A stretch of DNA of 64,000 nt from a virus (IMGVR_UViG_3300050821_010487:1-64000); one strand, 5' to 3'; shown: positions 25,067-36,500, counted from the first letter of the stretch. Notes: generated from the letters alone by a model not told the origin. A program made the numbers and translations.

Positions 25067-27192
25067 TGGCGATCAGCCGCTGGCAGGCGCCGGATACCCA
25101 GGCGGCCGGGCCGCTGGACGTCCTGTCGTGGTTCGATGGGCCCCCGGTGCCGGACCCGGTCACTTTCGTCATCGGTGAGGAGTGGCTGGGGAAGCCGAAC
25201 CTGTATCCCCGCCAGGTGACGCTGCTGAAGCTCATCTTCCTGCGCGACGACCTGTTCACCGACTACGACCGGGCGGTCATTGACGAGTGGTGCCAGCGGT
25301 TCGCCGACACCAACCCTGACGCCGAGGACAACAAGTTCTCCGCCCGGACCAAGGGCCTCCAGCCGGACATCTACGAGCGGATCGCCTACCTGAAGCGGCG
25401 CGGCTACAAGTGGTTCCCCGAGGTGATCCTTGCGATCGGCCGGCGCGGCTCGAAGGGGTACCTGTCGGCGCTGTGCATGGCGTACGTGCTGTGGAACTAC
25501 ATCGCCAAGGGCAACCCGCAGGAGTTCTACGGCATCGACCAGGAGAAGCCGCTGGCGGTCGCGATCTTCGCCGGCAAGAAGGAGCAGGCGAAGGAGAACC
25601 TGTGGGGTGACCTGTACTCGGTGCTGACCACCGCGCCGTGCTACACGTCCTACATCTCCGAGCCGCAGGCCGAGAGCCTGACGATCTACGCGCCGTACGA
25701 CTTCGTCCGGATGCACAAGATGGCCCAGCGGGGCATCTCCACGACCAAGGACGCGGCCAGCTTCCGGGTGGTTCCCCGGGAGTCCACGCCGCTGGCCCCC
25801 CGTGGCCCGGCCGGGTGCATCCTCGGCTTTGACGAGGCCGCGCACGTGAAAAACGCCGGCGTCACCCGGGAGTTCGGCATCGTCTACGGCGCGGCTAAGC
25901 CGTCCCTCGACCAGTTCGGCACCGACGGCTTCATCGTGCTGCCGTCCTCCACCTGGGAGATGATCGGCAAGTTCTACGAGCTGTGGAACCTGTCGCTGCA
26001 GCGCGAGCCGGGCCCCGAGCCCGGCGAGTACTTCCCGGCCTACCCCACCAAGTTCATGGTCCAGCTCGAATCGTGGGCGCCGTACGAGGACTGGGAGCGG
26101 GCCCCGCTGATCCCGCTGTTCCCGGCCGGTTACCGCGGCGACCTTGGCGAGTACGAGCCGGACGCGCTGCCGACCCTCCAGCCGCTCAAGGGCGCTATCC
26201 AGGCCTACGACGAGGAGATGGCGAGGGAGGAGAAGGCCAACCCCGACACATTTGCCGTAGAGAGAAGATCAGACTGGGCTACGGCGATGGACGCCTACCT
26301 GAACACCGCCAAGATCGATGCGATGTTCTCCCCATGGGAGGGGCGGCTGCCGGACTACGGCCGGCCCGAGCTGATGATGCAGGTGTCCGGCCCGATGTCG
26401 ATCGACTACTCCGCGCACGGCGACCCGGCCTCGGTCAACTGCCGCTTCGGTTTCGCGGTCGCGCACACCGAGCCGGGCCGCGACGGCCTGGACCACGCGG
26501 TGTTCGACCTGATCCACTTCTGGGACCCGGCCGACTTCGAGGGCCACATCATCGACTACGACGAGGTCATCGGGTGGATCTACGACAACGTCGTGATGCG
26601 GTTCATGCCGGGGGAGCTGACCTTCGACCAGTTCAACTCGGTCGCCTCGGTCCAGGCGCTGCAGAAGAAGGTCCGCGCATCCCGGCTGCCGAAGAACGTC
26701 CTGGTGTACGAGCGGACCGCGACGGCGCCGCTGAACTGGTCCACCTGGGAGACGTTCAAGGCGGCGCTCAACATGGGGTTCGTGCACGCGCCGCTGCACG
26801 GCGAGGCCAAGGACGAGCTGAAGTTCGTGCAGAAGCCCGAGGGGGTCCAGAAGGTGGTCCCGGCCGACTCCGGGCCGGTGCAAACGAAGGACATTGCCGA
26901 CTGCATCGCGATCGTGTCGGCGCGGCTGCTCGGCGAGCAGATGAAGGCCTACCTGGCCAAGGACCTGAAGAACCAGCGGCCTCACGTGGCGATGCAGGGC
27001 TACGACGCGATGGACCGGTTCTCCCCCGATGCCGGCAACCCGTATTCGGCGGCCCTGGGCGGTCTCGGCGGCCGTGGTGCGCTGTCGCGGGGGATGCGCC
27101 CGGGGATGCCGGGGGCGGCCGGGAGGATGGGCAGAGTCCCGGCTGGCCGGCTGGGCAACGGGCCCGCGGGGATGCGCCGGCATAGATCCTGA
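25066..27192 (+). CDS. terL: Terminase large subunit
   Basis: 708 aa; packages DNA into the capsid. The ATPase half has a non-classical Walker A, LAIGRRGSKGYLSA (about 122-135), and Walker B LGFDEAAH (about 260). The nuclease half shows SIDYSAHGDP (about 446) and an acidic C-terminal motif (KDIADCIAI). The final 60 residues are Gly/Met/Arg-rich. It is the clearest phage hallmark in the window; neither portal nor capsid gene was recognised downstream, where the giant polyvalent genes begin. Confidence 0.85.
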   Translation: MAISRWQAPDTQAAGPLDVLSWFDGPPVPDPVTFVIGEEWLGKPNLYPRQVTLLKLIFLRDDLFTDYDRAVIDEWCQRFADTNPDAEDNKFSARTKGLQPDIYERIAYLKRRGYKWFPEVILAIGRRGSKGYLSALCMAYVLWNYIAKGNPQEFYGIDQEKPLAVAIFAGKKEQAKENLWGDLYSVLTTAPCYTSYISEPQAESLTIYAPYDFVRMHKMAQRGISTTKDAASFRVVPRESTPLAPRGPAGCILGFDEAAHVKNAGVTREFGIVYGAAKPSLDQFGTDGFIVLPSSTWEMIGKFYELWNLSLQREPGPEPGEYFPAYPTKFMVQLESWAPYEDWERAPLIPLFPAGYRGDLGEYEPDALPTLQPLKGAIQAYDEEMAREEKANPDTFAVERRSDWATAMDAYLNTAKIDAMFSPWEGRLPDYGRPELMMQVSGPMSIDYSAHGDPASVNCRFGFAVAHTEPGRDGLDHAVFDLIHFWDPADFEGHIIDYDEVIGWIYDNVVMRFMPGELTFDQFNSVASVQALQKKVRASRLPKNVLVYERTATAPLNWSTWETFKAALNMGFVHAPLHGEAKDELKFVQKPEGVQKVVPADSGPVQTKDIADCIAIVSARLLGEQMKAYLAKDLKNQRPHVAMQGYDAMDRFSPDAGNPYSAALGGLGGRGALSRGMRPGMPGAAGRMGRVPAGRLGNGPAGMRRHRS

Positions 27193-27259
27193 CTGCGATC
27201 GGTTGTCATGATCGGCTTACCATGGCAAGGAATGTGAACCTCCACGAACCGGGAGAATC

Positions 27260-27478
27260 ATGGCAACGACCGGTGGCACCGAGACGGCCAGCAAGATCGG
27301 CGGCCGGCCCACCGCGGCGGTGAGGTCGGGCTGCGGCGGGTGCGGGCACCCCCACGCCCTGCACAGCAACGGCAGAACCGCCTGCAAGGCCTGGGCTTGC
27401 AGGACTGGCCCCAACGGCAAGCCTTGCCAGGGCTTCGAGCCTGCCAGGGTGCATCAGGCGGCGTTAGTTACGGTCTGA
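27260..27478 (+). CDS. Small Cys-rich protein, 72 aa
   Basis: ATG preceded by GGGAGA. CGGCGHPH, CKAWACRT and CQGF suggest a compact zinc-binding fold. Lies between the terminase and the giant genes. Function unknown. Confidence 0.6.
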   Translation: MATTGGTETASKIGGRPTAAVRSGCGGCGHPHALHSNGRTACKAWACRTGPNGKPCQGFEPARVHQAALVTV

Positions 27479-27544
27479 CGCCGGGGGAGAGAGGCCGCTC
27501 CCCTGGCTTCGTGCTGCCCCCAGAAGGTCCAGGAGGGCACCCCC

Positions 27545-30500
27545 ATGGACCTGCTAGACCACTTCTCGCGTGATACAGGCTTTCTTGCTATCGTAGAAGC
27601 CATGGGCACGTCCTACCGGCTGTGGCGCGGCGAGGGGCCGCACGATCAGAAGCCGCTGTCGGACGAGCATGCGGGCCGGTGGTTCACCCCAGACCGGCTG
27701 ACGGCCGAGGACTACGCCTACAAGAGCGGCGGTCACCTGCTCCATCTCGACGTCACCGAAGCGGACAAGGAGCACATCACCAAGCCGGACAGCACCTGGC
27801 CTTCGGTGGTCAACGGTGACGCTTCGACCATTCACGTGAGCCCGGAGCTGGCTGCCCGCAGCGAGCACCACCCCGGGGGCTGCCCGTCCTGCGACCCGGG
27901 CCATGACGAAACCCACCGGCACCAGCGGGAGTGGCTGAAGTCCCAGGCCGCCGCCGAGCCCGCGCGCTACTTCCACATCACTTCACCGGGCAACCGGGCT
28001 GGCATCCAGCACCGCGGCCTGGTCCCAGCCGAAGACCTGCACGAGGATGAGCCCGGGGAGTCCGGGGGCGGAGACGCCAGCTCCACCTGGTTCCACGTTC
28101 TGCACAAGGCGCCTGAGCATCCCCGGCGCGACGTCTGGGAGCTGACGCACCCGCACCTGTACGACCTGGACGAGGACTCAAACTTCGAGAACGGCGCCAG
28201 CAACCCCTTCGTCCGCACTACGCGGGTGGACCCGGATCATCTGCGCCTGGTGCACGAGGGCGCCGTTTCACGTGGAACATCGCTGGAGGCTGCTGCCCGC
28301 CCCGGCCGGGGCGAGAAGGTCTGCCCCTGCTGCCAGGGTGAGGGCGAGCACGGCGACGGCTCCGAATGCGACCCGTGCGACGGCCAGGGCATCGTCCACT
28401 CCAATGAGCCGGACCGTTACTGCCCCGGCCAGCCACAGCCCCGCCGCCGCCACTGGAGGGAGGGAGCGGCCGTGGATGACGAGAAGAGCCCGGATCTCCT
28501 GGAGCACTTCCAGGTCGCGGCGATGGCATGGGAGAACCAGAGCCCCCGGGACAAGACCCAGTACACCCCCATCAGTGTCCGCCACGCCGGGTTCGCTGGC
28601 CTAGTCGGCGACAGCGAGTATGACCGGGAACTGCGGGAGGATACCGGCGAGGAGCGCGCCGAGGACGGCCATTTTGATGAGGACCTCTACGACGACACGT
28701 CGCCCGAGCCGACTCACGAGGAGAAGGCCCACTACGACGAGCACGACGAGTGGCCCGACAGTTTCTACGAGCGCCACGACCAGGCCTACGAGCAGGCGGT
28801 CAGCCAGCGCAAGAAGGCGGCCGAGGAGGAGGACACCCCCGACCACGAGGACGAGGGGCTGATGCACTTCGTCCGCGAGCACGGCGGCAACACCGATCTG
28901 TGGAAGAAGCACGGCGAGTTCGGCCCGGTGGACATCAAGCACCAGCCGGTCTACGCCACCCAGTCGCATGTCGCCAAGGAGCACATCGAGCGCTACCAGG
29001 GCGACCGCCAGGCCCCGAGCCACGCGGAGAGCCTGCACGGCGACCGGTCCCATGTGGGGTACCTCGGCGATAAGCACCCGCTGTTCGTCACTCACGAGGG
29101 CCGGGTGCACACGATCGAGGGCCACCACCGGGTTGCGACCGACATGGCGATGGGGCGGCACGAGACGCTCGGCTGGCATTTCAACCTGGACAAGCACCCG
29201 CGCCTGGCCGACCGCTGGGAGGAGGACCCGGAGGACTGGGAAGGCAAGATCGCCGAGCATCACCAGCATCTGCAGGCCCAGGGCGGCTTCGAGCATCCAC
29301 TGGCACCAGGTCACCTGGGCGAGCAGGGTTACCGGGTGCACGACGAGAACCGGGGCTTCTACGCCGAGCGCGACAACTGGTCCGGGCACCAGCCGCAGCA
29401 GACCTGGGGCACGCTGCACCTGCACCACCCGGATGGGACCGCTGTGGCTCATCTCGACTACGCCCAGGTCGGCAAGGACGAGGACCCCCATCACGAGATG
29501 CATGTCGAGGACCTGCGGTCTGGTGAGGGCGGCAAGGGCTATGCCTCGGCGCTGATGGACCACGTCTACGCCACCCACCCAGAGCCTGCCGAGGTCTCTC
29601 ACTCGCTGCGCACCGACGAGGGCGGCGGCTGGTGGGAGCACTACATCGCCAAGCGGCCCGAGATCGCCGAGCGCGAGCGGCGCCAGGAAGAAGGCGGCGA
29701 AGGGCATGAGGTGGTCGCCCACTTCGAGGAAGAAGCAGCTCCAGCAGCCGGGCCGCGCCCCGCTGCCCTACCTTCCGAGGACTGGGAGGAGCATCTCCGG
29801 AAGCTGCGCTACCGCAAGCGCAACGAGCCCCTGATGCACCGGGGCATGGCGATCGAGCTGCCGCCCGAGGTGCACGACTTCGTTCATGACCAGTGCCAGA
29901 CCCGGGACAGGCAGGCTCAGGCGATCCTCGACCACCTGAAGAGCCAGCCTCTCGGCATGCACTGGTCCACTGACGAGCGAGTTCCCCGGTTCTTCGCGGG
30001 CAAGGAGCGAAAGAACAACCTGCCGGGGTCCACGAAGGTCATCCTGCACGCGAAGCTGCCCGGGGCCAGCGACATCGAGACCGACCCGCAGAAGCTGCAG
30101 GAGGAGGCGGTCTTCCGGCACGACAACTGGATGGGCGGCGAGCACGAGATCCCGATGAAGGCCGGCGCCCCCGTCCACGTCACGGGGGTGACCTGGTACG
30201 GCTACGGCAACCGCAAGCGCACCGGTCATGTCTGGGGCGAGCAGCATCTCGCTGTCCGGGGCGGGGAACCGGAGCCCGAGATTGAGGTGGTTGCCCACTT
30301 CGAGGCCGAGGCGGCTCATCAAGGCCCCCTCACCATGGAATACGCCCACAACACCGAAAAGGCTCCCGACATGGGCGAGATTTTCGGCCAGCACGTTGAG
30401 CCGCACGGCCGGTACATGGTGCAGCGGGAGCCGGGCGACTCCTACGGCCAGGACCCGAGGTGGGTGACCGGAACAGTCACCTTTCACAACCCGCTGCACG

Positions 30501-33500
30501 TTCCTTACGGCGGCCTGGCCAGCGAGCCCACCAACTGGAAGCACCAGCTCAGTGAGCAGTTCGGAGGCAAGCGCGGCAAGGCCTTGTCCCGGGCGGTTAC
30601 CAAGGCCGGTCACGATGCGATCGTCACGCATGACGAGGACGGATCGACCCGCGAGATCGTTGACCTGACGGGCTTCCACCGGCAGGGGACGGCCGAGCCG
30701 GACCCTGAGCCCGTGGCGGTGGTCGCCCATTTCGAGGAAGGGGGACATCGCCCCGTCGGCTTTCCGATCTACCGGGGGCTTATTGTCGGCCCCGAGCACC
30801 GGGACAACCCACTAGCTGGTGTCCGCACGAACGGGATAGGCGAACACTGGACCGATGATGAAGAGGAGGCCCGCAACTGGGCTACGCCTGGTCACGACAT
30901 CGGCAACCCGTTGCACGAACACGGCATCGGTGTGGTGCTGCACGCTGATCATCCCGGCGAAGAGCATGAGATGCCTGACTGGAGGAAAGCTGCCACGGGG
31001 GTGTATGACGAGGCCGAGGATGATGATGACGGCTGGGGAACCGAGCGCGAGATAGCCCTGGACGATGGTGCTCCGATCCATGTTCACCACGTGTCTTACG
31101 GTCCTGATTTCGAGACCGAACACCCGGTACACCTGCACGCCGAGGCTGCTGCTGGCGGTAATCCGGCGCGGCTTTGCGCCCACTTCGAGGCCACCGCCAC
31201 CGAGCACACCGGGATGACTCACGACGAGCTGGACCAGCACCTGGAGACCTGGTTCCGCCCGCAGCGCCTGGATGCCGAACGGACTACGCATCCCCGCAGC
31301 GGCTACCAGGTCGAGACGGGCACTCAGCTCCGGCTGCACCAGCCGTCCCGCGACGACGAGGGCCCCGGCGAGGACGGCGTCGAAGGCCCGGTTCACTTCG
31401 AGGTCTGGGACCACGGCGACCCGCACACCCAGACCGGGCTGCAGGGGCTGCAGTACCCGAAGAAGACCGGTGAGACCCGGCCGGTCGAGCACGTCTACCG
31501 GGGGGTGTCCGCAGACGAGTGGCGGCAGGCCCAGCAGCGCGGCCACGTCCAGTCCGACGGCCGGGGCACGATCGGCTCCTGGGAGGGCACCAACGCCGAC
31601 GTGGACCCGAAAGCGGCGGTGTCCTACCTGCCCCGCAACGCCACCGGCCACATCCTCAAGATCCGGGTGCACCCAGACGACGGCTGGTTCACCCACAGCG
31701 CAGACAGCTATGTCCGCACCCGCCACCCGGTCCCGCTGGACCGGGTGGAGGCGGTCTCCCCGGAGATCACCAAGGGCGGCAAGTACGGCGGCGAGATCAC
31801 CGTCGGCAAGACCGCTTCGCTGCAGGCGACGGCCGCGCTGGAGAACCCCTACACCGGTCATGGTGTCTGGTACCACGGCACCCAGGCCGACCCGGAGGAC
31901 ATCAGGCAGCACGGCCTGTCGAACGCGGGCGAGCATGCCACCGGCCGGTACCAGGTCCCGGAGAGCGAGTCCGACGATTCCGGCCACTGGAACGCGATGG
32001 TTGGCAGTCACTTCACCGCCGACCATGCCATCGCGGGGGAGTTCGCCAAAGGTGAGCACGAAGGCAGCGACAACGAGGGCTACTGGGGCGAGGACGAGCC
32101 TGAGCACCACGGGATCATCCACGCCTACGTGCACCTGAAGAACCCGAAGGTCTATTCCTCCGAGCACGACATGGACCACGAGGCCTACGAGCACGAGTTC
32201 GCCGCGGGCAATCACCCCTCGAACCATCATCCAGGCCTCGGCCGGGAAGGTGACGCCGACGAGCTGGCCGACGCCGAGGAGATGTGGCCGCACGCGCACC
32301 GGATCGCCCGGGATTACGGGCACAGCGAGATCCCCCGGAGCGTCTACGGCCATCACATGTCACCGTTCGAGCAGCACCCGATGCGGACCGCCTGGCTGAA
32401 CACACACCCGGACAAGGTGGGGATCGCCGACCGGTTCAAGCAGCGGCTGATGGACGCCGGCCACGACGGCATCGTCTACGGCAACGAGTACGAGCGCAGC
32501 AACCGCGGTGCCGCCGCCAATTCCTCAGTCGTCGCCTTCCATCCGCATCAGGTCGAGATCACTCAGCACCACCACGTCGATGAGCCCCACGACCCGGACC
32601 CTGAGCCCAGCGGGCACCTGGCGGCCCTGGCCTCGCTGCCGGACGCCCCGGAGCAGAAGCCCGCGGTGGTGCAGCACTTCGGGGTGCAGGACGATCACGA
32701 GGAGTGGGAGCGCCGGGTGACGCCGCCGTACACCGGCCAGCCGCTGTTCCACGGCACCCGCTCGATCCTGGAGCCTGATGAGGAGCTGACCCACGAGCAG
32801 GCGGCGGAGCACGCGAACAACACCGACATCCATGCCGAGCCTTACGTGCACGCGACCAGCAGCGGCGCCGAGGCGCACGACTGGGGCAAGCGTGCCGATT
32901 CCTCTCAGGCCGCCTGGCGGATGGAGGAGCTGGGCCGCGCCCGCGATCTGCGGCCGGGCGAGAACGAGGATCAGGCCTATCCCTCGCGGGTCTACCAGGT
33001 GCATCCTCTCGGCGATGTCGAGCCCGACCCGCACAAGGAAGGCGCTTCCTACCGCTCGGCCAGCCCAATGCGGGTGATCAAGGAGGTGCGCCCGTTGTCC
33101 TGCTACGCCGAGGAGTGCGACAACGCCGAGCACTGGCCGGATCACCCGCACTACGAGCACCTGGCCCGGGACGAGGATGACGAGGACATGAATCACTACG
33201 CGGCGGCCCAGCCGGGTCAGTACATCGCTCAGCCTCCCCGCACCGCGGCCGTGGTCGCCCACTTCGACGCCGGGGCCCTGAGCGCCTCTGAGAGCCCCGG
33301 GTTCGCCCGGGGGGTCCTGGAGGGCATGCCGGCTCTCCACCACGCCGTGGCGGGCAGCCTGGAGGCCCTGGCGGGGAGTTTTGCGGAGTCCCCGGTGCAC
33401 CCGCACCTGGTGGACCAGCTCATCGACATGGCGAGCGCGGCCCGCTCCGCGGAGAGCCACGCCAGGGACCTGGTGGCCCAGTTGCCGGCCGCAGAAGGTG

Positions 33501-33526
33501 TGTGCGAGCCAGCCCCAAAAGCGTGA
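27545..33526 (+). CDS. Polyvalent protein 1: ADP-ribosyltransferase module array, 1993 aa
   Basis: ATG at 27545, 8 nt after AGGAGG. Modules in order: ART-like (about 24-100, YRLWRGEG); ART-like (138-237, YFHITS); DnaJ-type zinc region (260-295, CPCCQGEG); ParB-like (464-545, EGHHRVATDM); GNAT-like (619-699); R-S-E ART (762-889, HRGM, HWST, EHEIP); ART-PolyVal (932-1046); R-S-E ART (1074-1189, YRGL, EREIAL); ART-like (1315-1419, HVYRGVSADEW); ART-PolyVal (1439-1645, WYHGT to GHDGIVYGN); Arr-like rifampin ADP-ribosyltransferase (1732-1849). A peptide like VVAHFE recurs between modules. Such multi-domain proteins are described in phages and conjugative elements as polyvalent proteins delivered with DNA. 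Module calls vary in strength; the R-S-E and Arr-like ones are best. Confidence 0.8.
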   Translation: MDLLDHFSRDTGFLAIVEAMGTSYRLWRGEGPHDQKPLSDEHAGRWFTPDRLTAEDYAYKSGGHLLHLDVTEADKEHITKPDSTWPSVVNGDASTIHVSPELAARSEHHPGGCPSCDPGHDETHRHQREWLKSQAAAEPARYFHITSPGNRAGIQHRGLVPAEDLHEDEPGESGGGDASSTWFHVLHKAPEHPRRDVWELTHPHLYDLDEDSNFENGASNPFVRTTRVDPDHLRLVHEGAVSRGTSLEAAARPGRGEKVCPCCQGEGEHGDGSECDPCDGQGIVHSNEPDRYCPGQPQPRRRHWREGAAVDDEKSPDLLEHFQVAAMAWENQSPRDKTQYTPISVRHAGFAGLVGDSEYDRELREDTGEERAEDGHFDEDLYDDTSPEPTHEEKAHYDEHDEWPDSFYERHDQAYEQAVSQRKKAAEEEDTPDHEDEGLMHFVREHGGNTDLWKKHGEFGPVDIKHQPVYATQSHVAKEHIERYQGDRQAPSHAESLHGDRSHVGYLGDKHPLFVTHEGRVHTIEGHHRVATDMAMGRHETLGWHFNLDKHPRLADRWEEDPEDWEGKIAEHHQHLQAQGGFEHPLAPGHLGEQGYRVHDENRGFYAERDNWSGHQPQQTWGTLHLHHPDGTAVAHLDYAQVGKDEDPHHEMHVEDLRSGEGGKGYASALMDHVYATHPEPAEVSHSLRTDEGGGWWEHYIAKRPEIAERERRQEEGGEGHEVVAHFEEEAAPAAGPRPAALPSEDWEEHLRKLRYRKRNEPLMHRGMAIELPPEVHDFVHDQCQTRDRQAQAILDHLKSQPLGMHWSTDERVPRFFAGKERKNNLPGSTKVILHAKLPGASDIETDPQKLQEEAVFRHDNWMGGEHEIPMKAGAPVHVTGVTWYGYGNRKRTGHVWGEQHLAVRGGEPEPEIEVVAHFEAEAAHQGPLTMEYAHNTEKAPDMGEIFGQHVEPHGRYMVQREPGDSYGQDPRWVTGTVTFHNPLHVPYGGLASEPTNWKHQLSEQFGGKRGKALSRAVTKAGHDAIVTHDEDGSTREIVDLTGFHRQGTAEPDPEPVAVVAHFEEGGHRPVGFPIYRGLIVGPEHRDNPLAGVRTNGIGEHWTDDEEEARNWATPGHDIGNPLHEHGIGVVLHADHPGEEHEMPDWRKAATGVYDEAEDDDDGWGTEREIALDDGAPIHVHHVSYGPDFETEHPVHLHAEAAAGGNPARLCAHFEATATEHTGMTHDELDQHLETWFRPQRLDAERTTHPRSGYQVETGTQLRLHQPSRDDEGPGEDGVEGPVHFEVWDHGDPHTQTGLQGLQYPKKTGETRPVEHVYRGVSADEWRQAQQRGHVQSDGRGTIGSWEGTNADVDPKAAVSYLPRNATGHILKIRVHPDDGWFTHSADSYVRTRHPVPLDRVEAVSPEITKGGKYGGEITVGKTASLQATAALENPYTGHGVWYHGTQADPEDIRQHGLSNAGEHATGRYQVPESESDDSGHWNAMVGSHFTADHAIAGEFAKGEHEGSDNEGYWGEDEPEHHGIIHAYVHLKNPKVYSSEHDMDHEAYEHEFAAGNHPSNHHPGLGREGDADELADAEEMWPHAHRIARDYGHSEIPRSVYGHHMSPFEQHPMRTAWLNTHPDKVGIADRFKQRLMDAGHDGIVYGNEYERSNRGAAANSSVVAFHPHQVEITQHHHVDEPHDPDPEPSGHLAALASLPDAPEQKPAVVQHFGVQDDHEEWERRVTPPYTGQPLFHGTRSILEPDEELTHEQAAEHANNTDIHAEPYVHATSSGAEAHDWGKRADSSQAAWRMEELGRARDLRPGENEDQAYPSRVYQVHPLGDVEPDPHKEGASYRSASPMRVIKEVRPLSCYAEECDNAEHWPDHPHYEHLARDEDDEDMNHYAAAQPGQYIAQPPRTAAVVAHFDAGALSASESPGFARGVLEGMPALHHAVAGSLEALAGSFAESPVHPHLVDQLIDMASAARSAESHARDLVAQLPAAEGVCEPAPKA
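27565..27594 (+). promoter_or_regulatory. Promoter-like 19-bp element inside the first codons (copy 7)
   Basis: ATACAGGCTTTCTTGCTAT (27573-27591) with TATCGT as -10 but no good -35. The -10 ends 7 nt before the in-frame ATG at 27602, so a leaderless shorter form of polyvalent protein 1 is possible. Confidence 0.55.
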
Positions 33527-36500
33527 GCCGCCAGGCCGAGGCGGCGGTCACTGAACCTGTTTATGGCGGCTACGCGCACCAGTGGGACGACTACGAAGAT
33601 CCTGAGGACAACGAGGACGAGTACGACACCTGCTACCACTGCCAGCGCAACCACAACCCGCACGAGCACGCGGGAGATCAGACGTTCAGCCCCGACTGGC
33701 ACGAGGAGCTGCCAAAGATCCCCTCGATCCACCGGTCGGTCGGTGTCGTCCTGCCTGACGAGCTGGACAAGAAGGTCCACGACCCGGCGACCCCGCCGCA
33801 CGAGGCCGCCTCGGCGCTGATGCACCACCTGACGACCGCCTACCCCTACCAGGGCCACACCCACTGGTCGGCCCATCAGGGGCTGGAGCACGCCGAGAAG
33901 ACCTTCGGCCATGCCCACCCGGAGGGCTACCACGGCCCATCGAGCAAGATCACCCGGGTGATGATGCACGCCAAGACCCCCCGCCCGGACGACATCGAGT
34001 ACGACAACGACTCGCTGATCGAGGACGAGATCAGTCCCTACCGGCACCCTGAGTACGAGGTCCCGCTGCACCCGAATGCCCCCGTGCATCTCACGGGAGT
34101 GAGCTGGAGCCGCCCGCAGACCGGCCGCTGGAACGAGGGGGGCAGCAAGTGGCACAGTGACCCGGCGCCGGCCGTGCACCATCACATGTTCGGGAAGCCT
34201 TTCGAGCTGACTGCCGCCCTGGATAGGGCTGCGGCTCTCAAGCGTGCCACCGCCGCGATCGAGCACGAGCCCACCGGTGACGGCGCACACTGGTTCGAGC
34301 ACTTCGATTCTGAGGGCAACTCCGCTGGCCACGCCATCGTCCATGAGCGCCCCGATCACACCTGGGTCCAGTCGATGACGGTCAACCCGGGCGAGCGCGG
34401 CAAGGGCATCGGCGCCGGGCTGCTCGACCACGTCCAGAACCACTTCGGCAAGCCGCTGCGGCTCAAGCCCTACCCGATCGGGGAGCGCGAGGACGACCCG
34501 GGCGAGGAACAGCTCCGCGACTGGTACGGGCGCCGGGGCTTCACCGACTACGAGCGCCGCGAGGGCGACGACCTGGACGCGCACGACTGGATGGAGCGTC
34601 ACGCGGCCGGCGAGATCCTCCGCAACCCGCACACTCAAGGCCGTGAGTGGTACCACGGCACCAAGGCCAGCAGCGAGCAGCTAGCGGGCGGCTTCCGCAT
34701 CGCGGACAGCGACCCGGACCCCGACTGGCCGGCGCACTGGTCCACCGGGGTGGGCGTGCACTTCGCCGCGCATCACTCAATGGCCAGCAAGTTCGCCGAC
34801 CCGAACATTGGGGTCGGCGGCAAGGGCGGCGCGGCCGACCCGTGGCACAGCACCACTCCCTCGGTGGTGCATGCGCGGCTGCACATCACCAACCCGAAGG
34901 TGTATCCCAACGAAGACAGGATGGCCGACGACGTCTTCGAGCACGAGTACGACCACCGGAAGAACTACATCAGCAGGTACCTCGACGGGGGCGATAAGGA
35001 GGGCGATAAGGAGGCCCCCTACGCGGCCAGCGACTACTTCTCCTACGACCACCACCCTTCGGAACGGCCCTCCCGGGGCGAGGACGAGCACTTCGATGAC
35101 TGGGAAGACCACAGTGAATGGGGCGAGGAGCAGCCGGAGCCGGTCTACCGCCGCGAGCAGTGGCTGAACCTGCACCCGGACCAGGCGGGCATCGCCAAGC
35201 GGTACCGGGAGCGGCTCCAGTCCGAGGGCCACGACGGCATCGTCTACGGCAACAGCGCGCCGGACGAACGAGTACGCTCCTCCAAGCCTGAGTCCAACAT
35301 GGCGGCCATCGCTTTCCACCCGCACCAGATCGAGATCACCAAGCACCACGTCCACGGCGACGAGCACAAGACCGCCGCCCGCTGGGAACCTAGCTCGGGC
35401 GTGTTCGGCCCGACGACCGGCCACGACCCCCGGCTGTTCGAGAACCACGAGCTGCGCCCGGAGGTCCGCCGCGACCTGATGGAGCGCCTCGACCGGGCGC
35501 TGCGGGTGGACACCGGCCTGGTGGGCAGCGACTGGCAGGACTGGACCCGGATCTACCTGGTCGGCGGGTCAGCGTCGGAGTGGGCTGGAGCGCGGCCGAA
35601 CGACGCCGCCCAGGACCTGGACGTCGTCATCGGGGTGAACTTCTTCGAGGCACGGCGCCACCAGAGCCAGTCCGATGCCTTCCAGAACATGGACTCCGAT
35701 CAGATCGCCACCGCGTTCAACTCGGCGCTGCGGGCGGCGTTCAACGACCCGGACTGGCACCCGGGCTTCGGGGGCACCTGGCAGCTCACCGCCTACGTCA
35801 ACCCGCTGGCGTGGGACATCACCGCGATCAAGCCGTACGCGGCCTACGACGTCAGCGACATGAAGTGGGCGGTGCACCCGCCGCACCTGCCCGAGCACTC
35901 GGTGGCCGACTTCCACCCGGCGATCCTGGCGATAGCCCGCGCGGTGGCGACCGAGGTCCGCGCGGTCCTGCGGCTGCCCGAGCCCGCCCGCACCCGCGAG
36001 GCCCGCGCGCTGTGGGAGCGCATCCACTCCGACCGGAGCCGGGCGTTCTCCGGGGAGGGCGAGGGCTGGGAAGATCCTGGGAACCTGATCGAGAAGTACC
36101 TCGCTTACGCTCCCGGCAACATCCTCGGCCAGATCAAGGACCTGGTCTGGGCCCAGACGAAGACGGCCGACCTCCAGCAGCAGGTCAAGACGGCGGTGGC
36201 CACGGGCGTCTGGTACCACGGCACCCCCGACGACCGGAACTGGGAGCACGGCGCTGCCAACGGTTTGCATATCGGAACCGAGGAGGCGGCCCGCCAGGCA
36301 CTGAACGCCCGGATCGGCAAGCCTCACGAGGGCGAGTGGGACGGCACCCGGCCGTACGGCAGGACGCTGCTGAGTCCTGCCCAGACCACGGGTGTCGAGC
36401 GGAACCTGACCATGCCCCGCTATCCGAGCGGCAGGGCGACCTATTCCGACGGCAAGCAGGTCCCGGCCGACGCCCGGCCGAACATCTTCCCGGTGCGGGT

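Noticed and set aside
27545-33526. Tape-measure protein
   Set aside because: The length fits, but the product is made of separate globular ART-like modules rich in His, Glu and Asp rather than long helices with hydrophobic segments.
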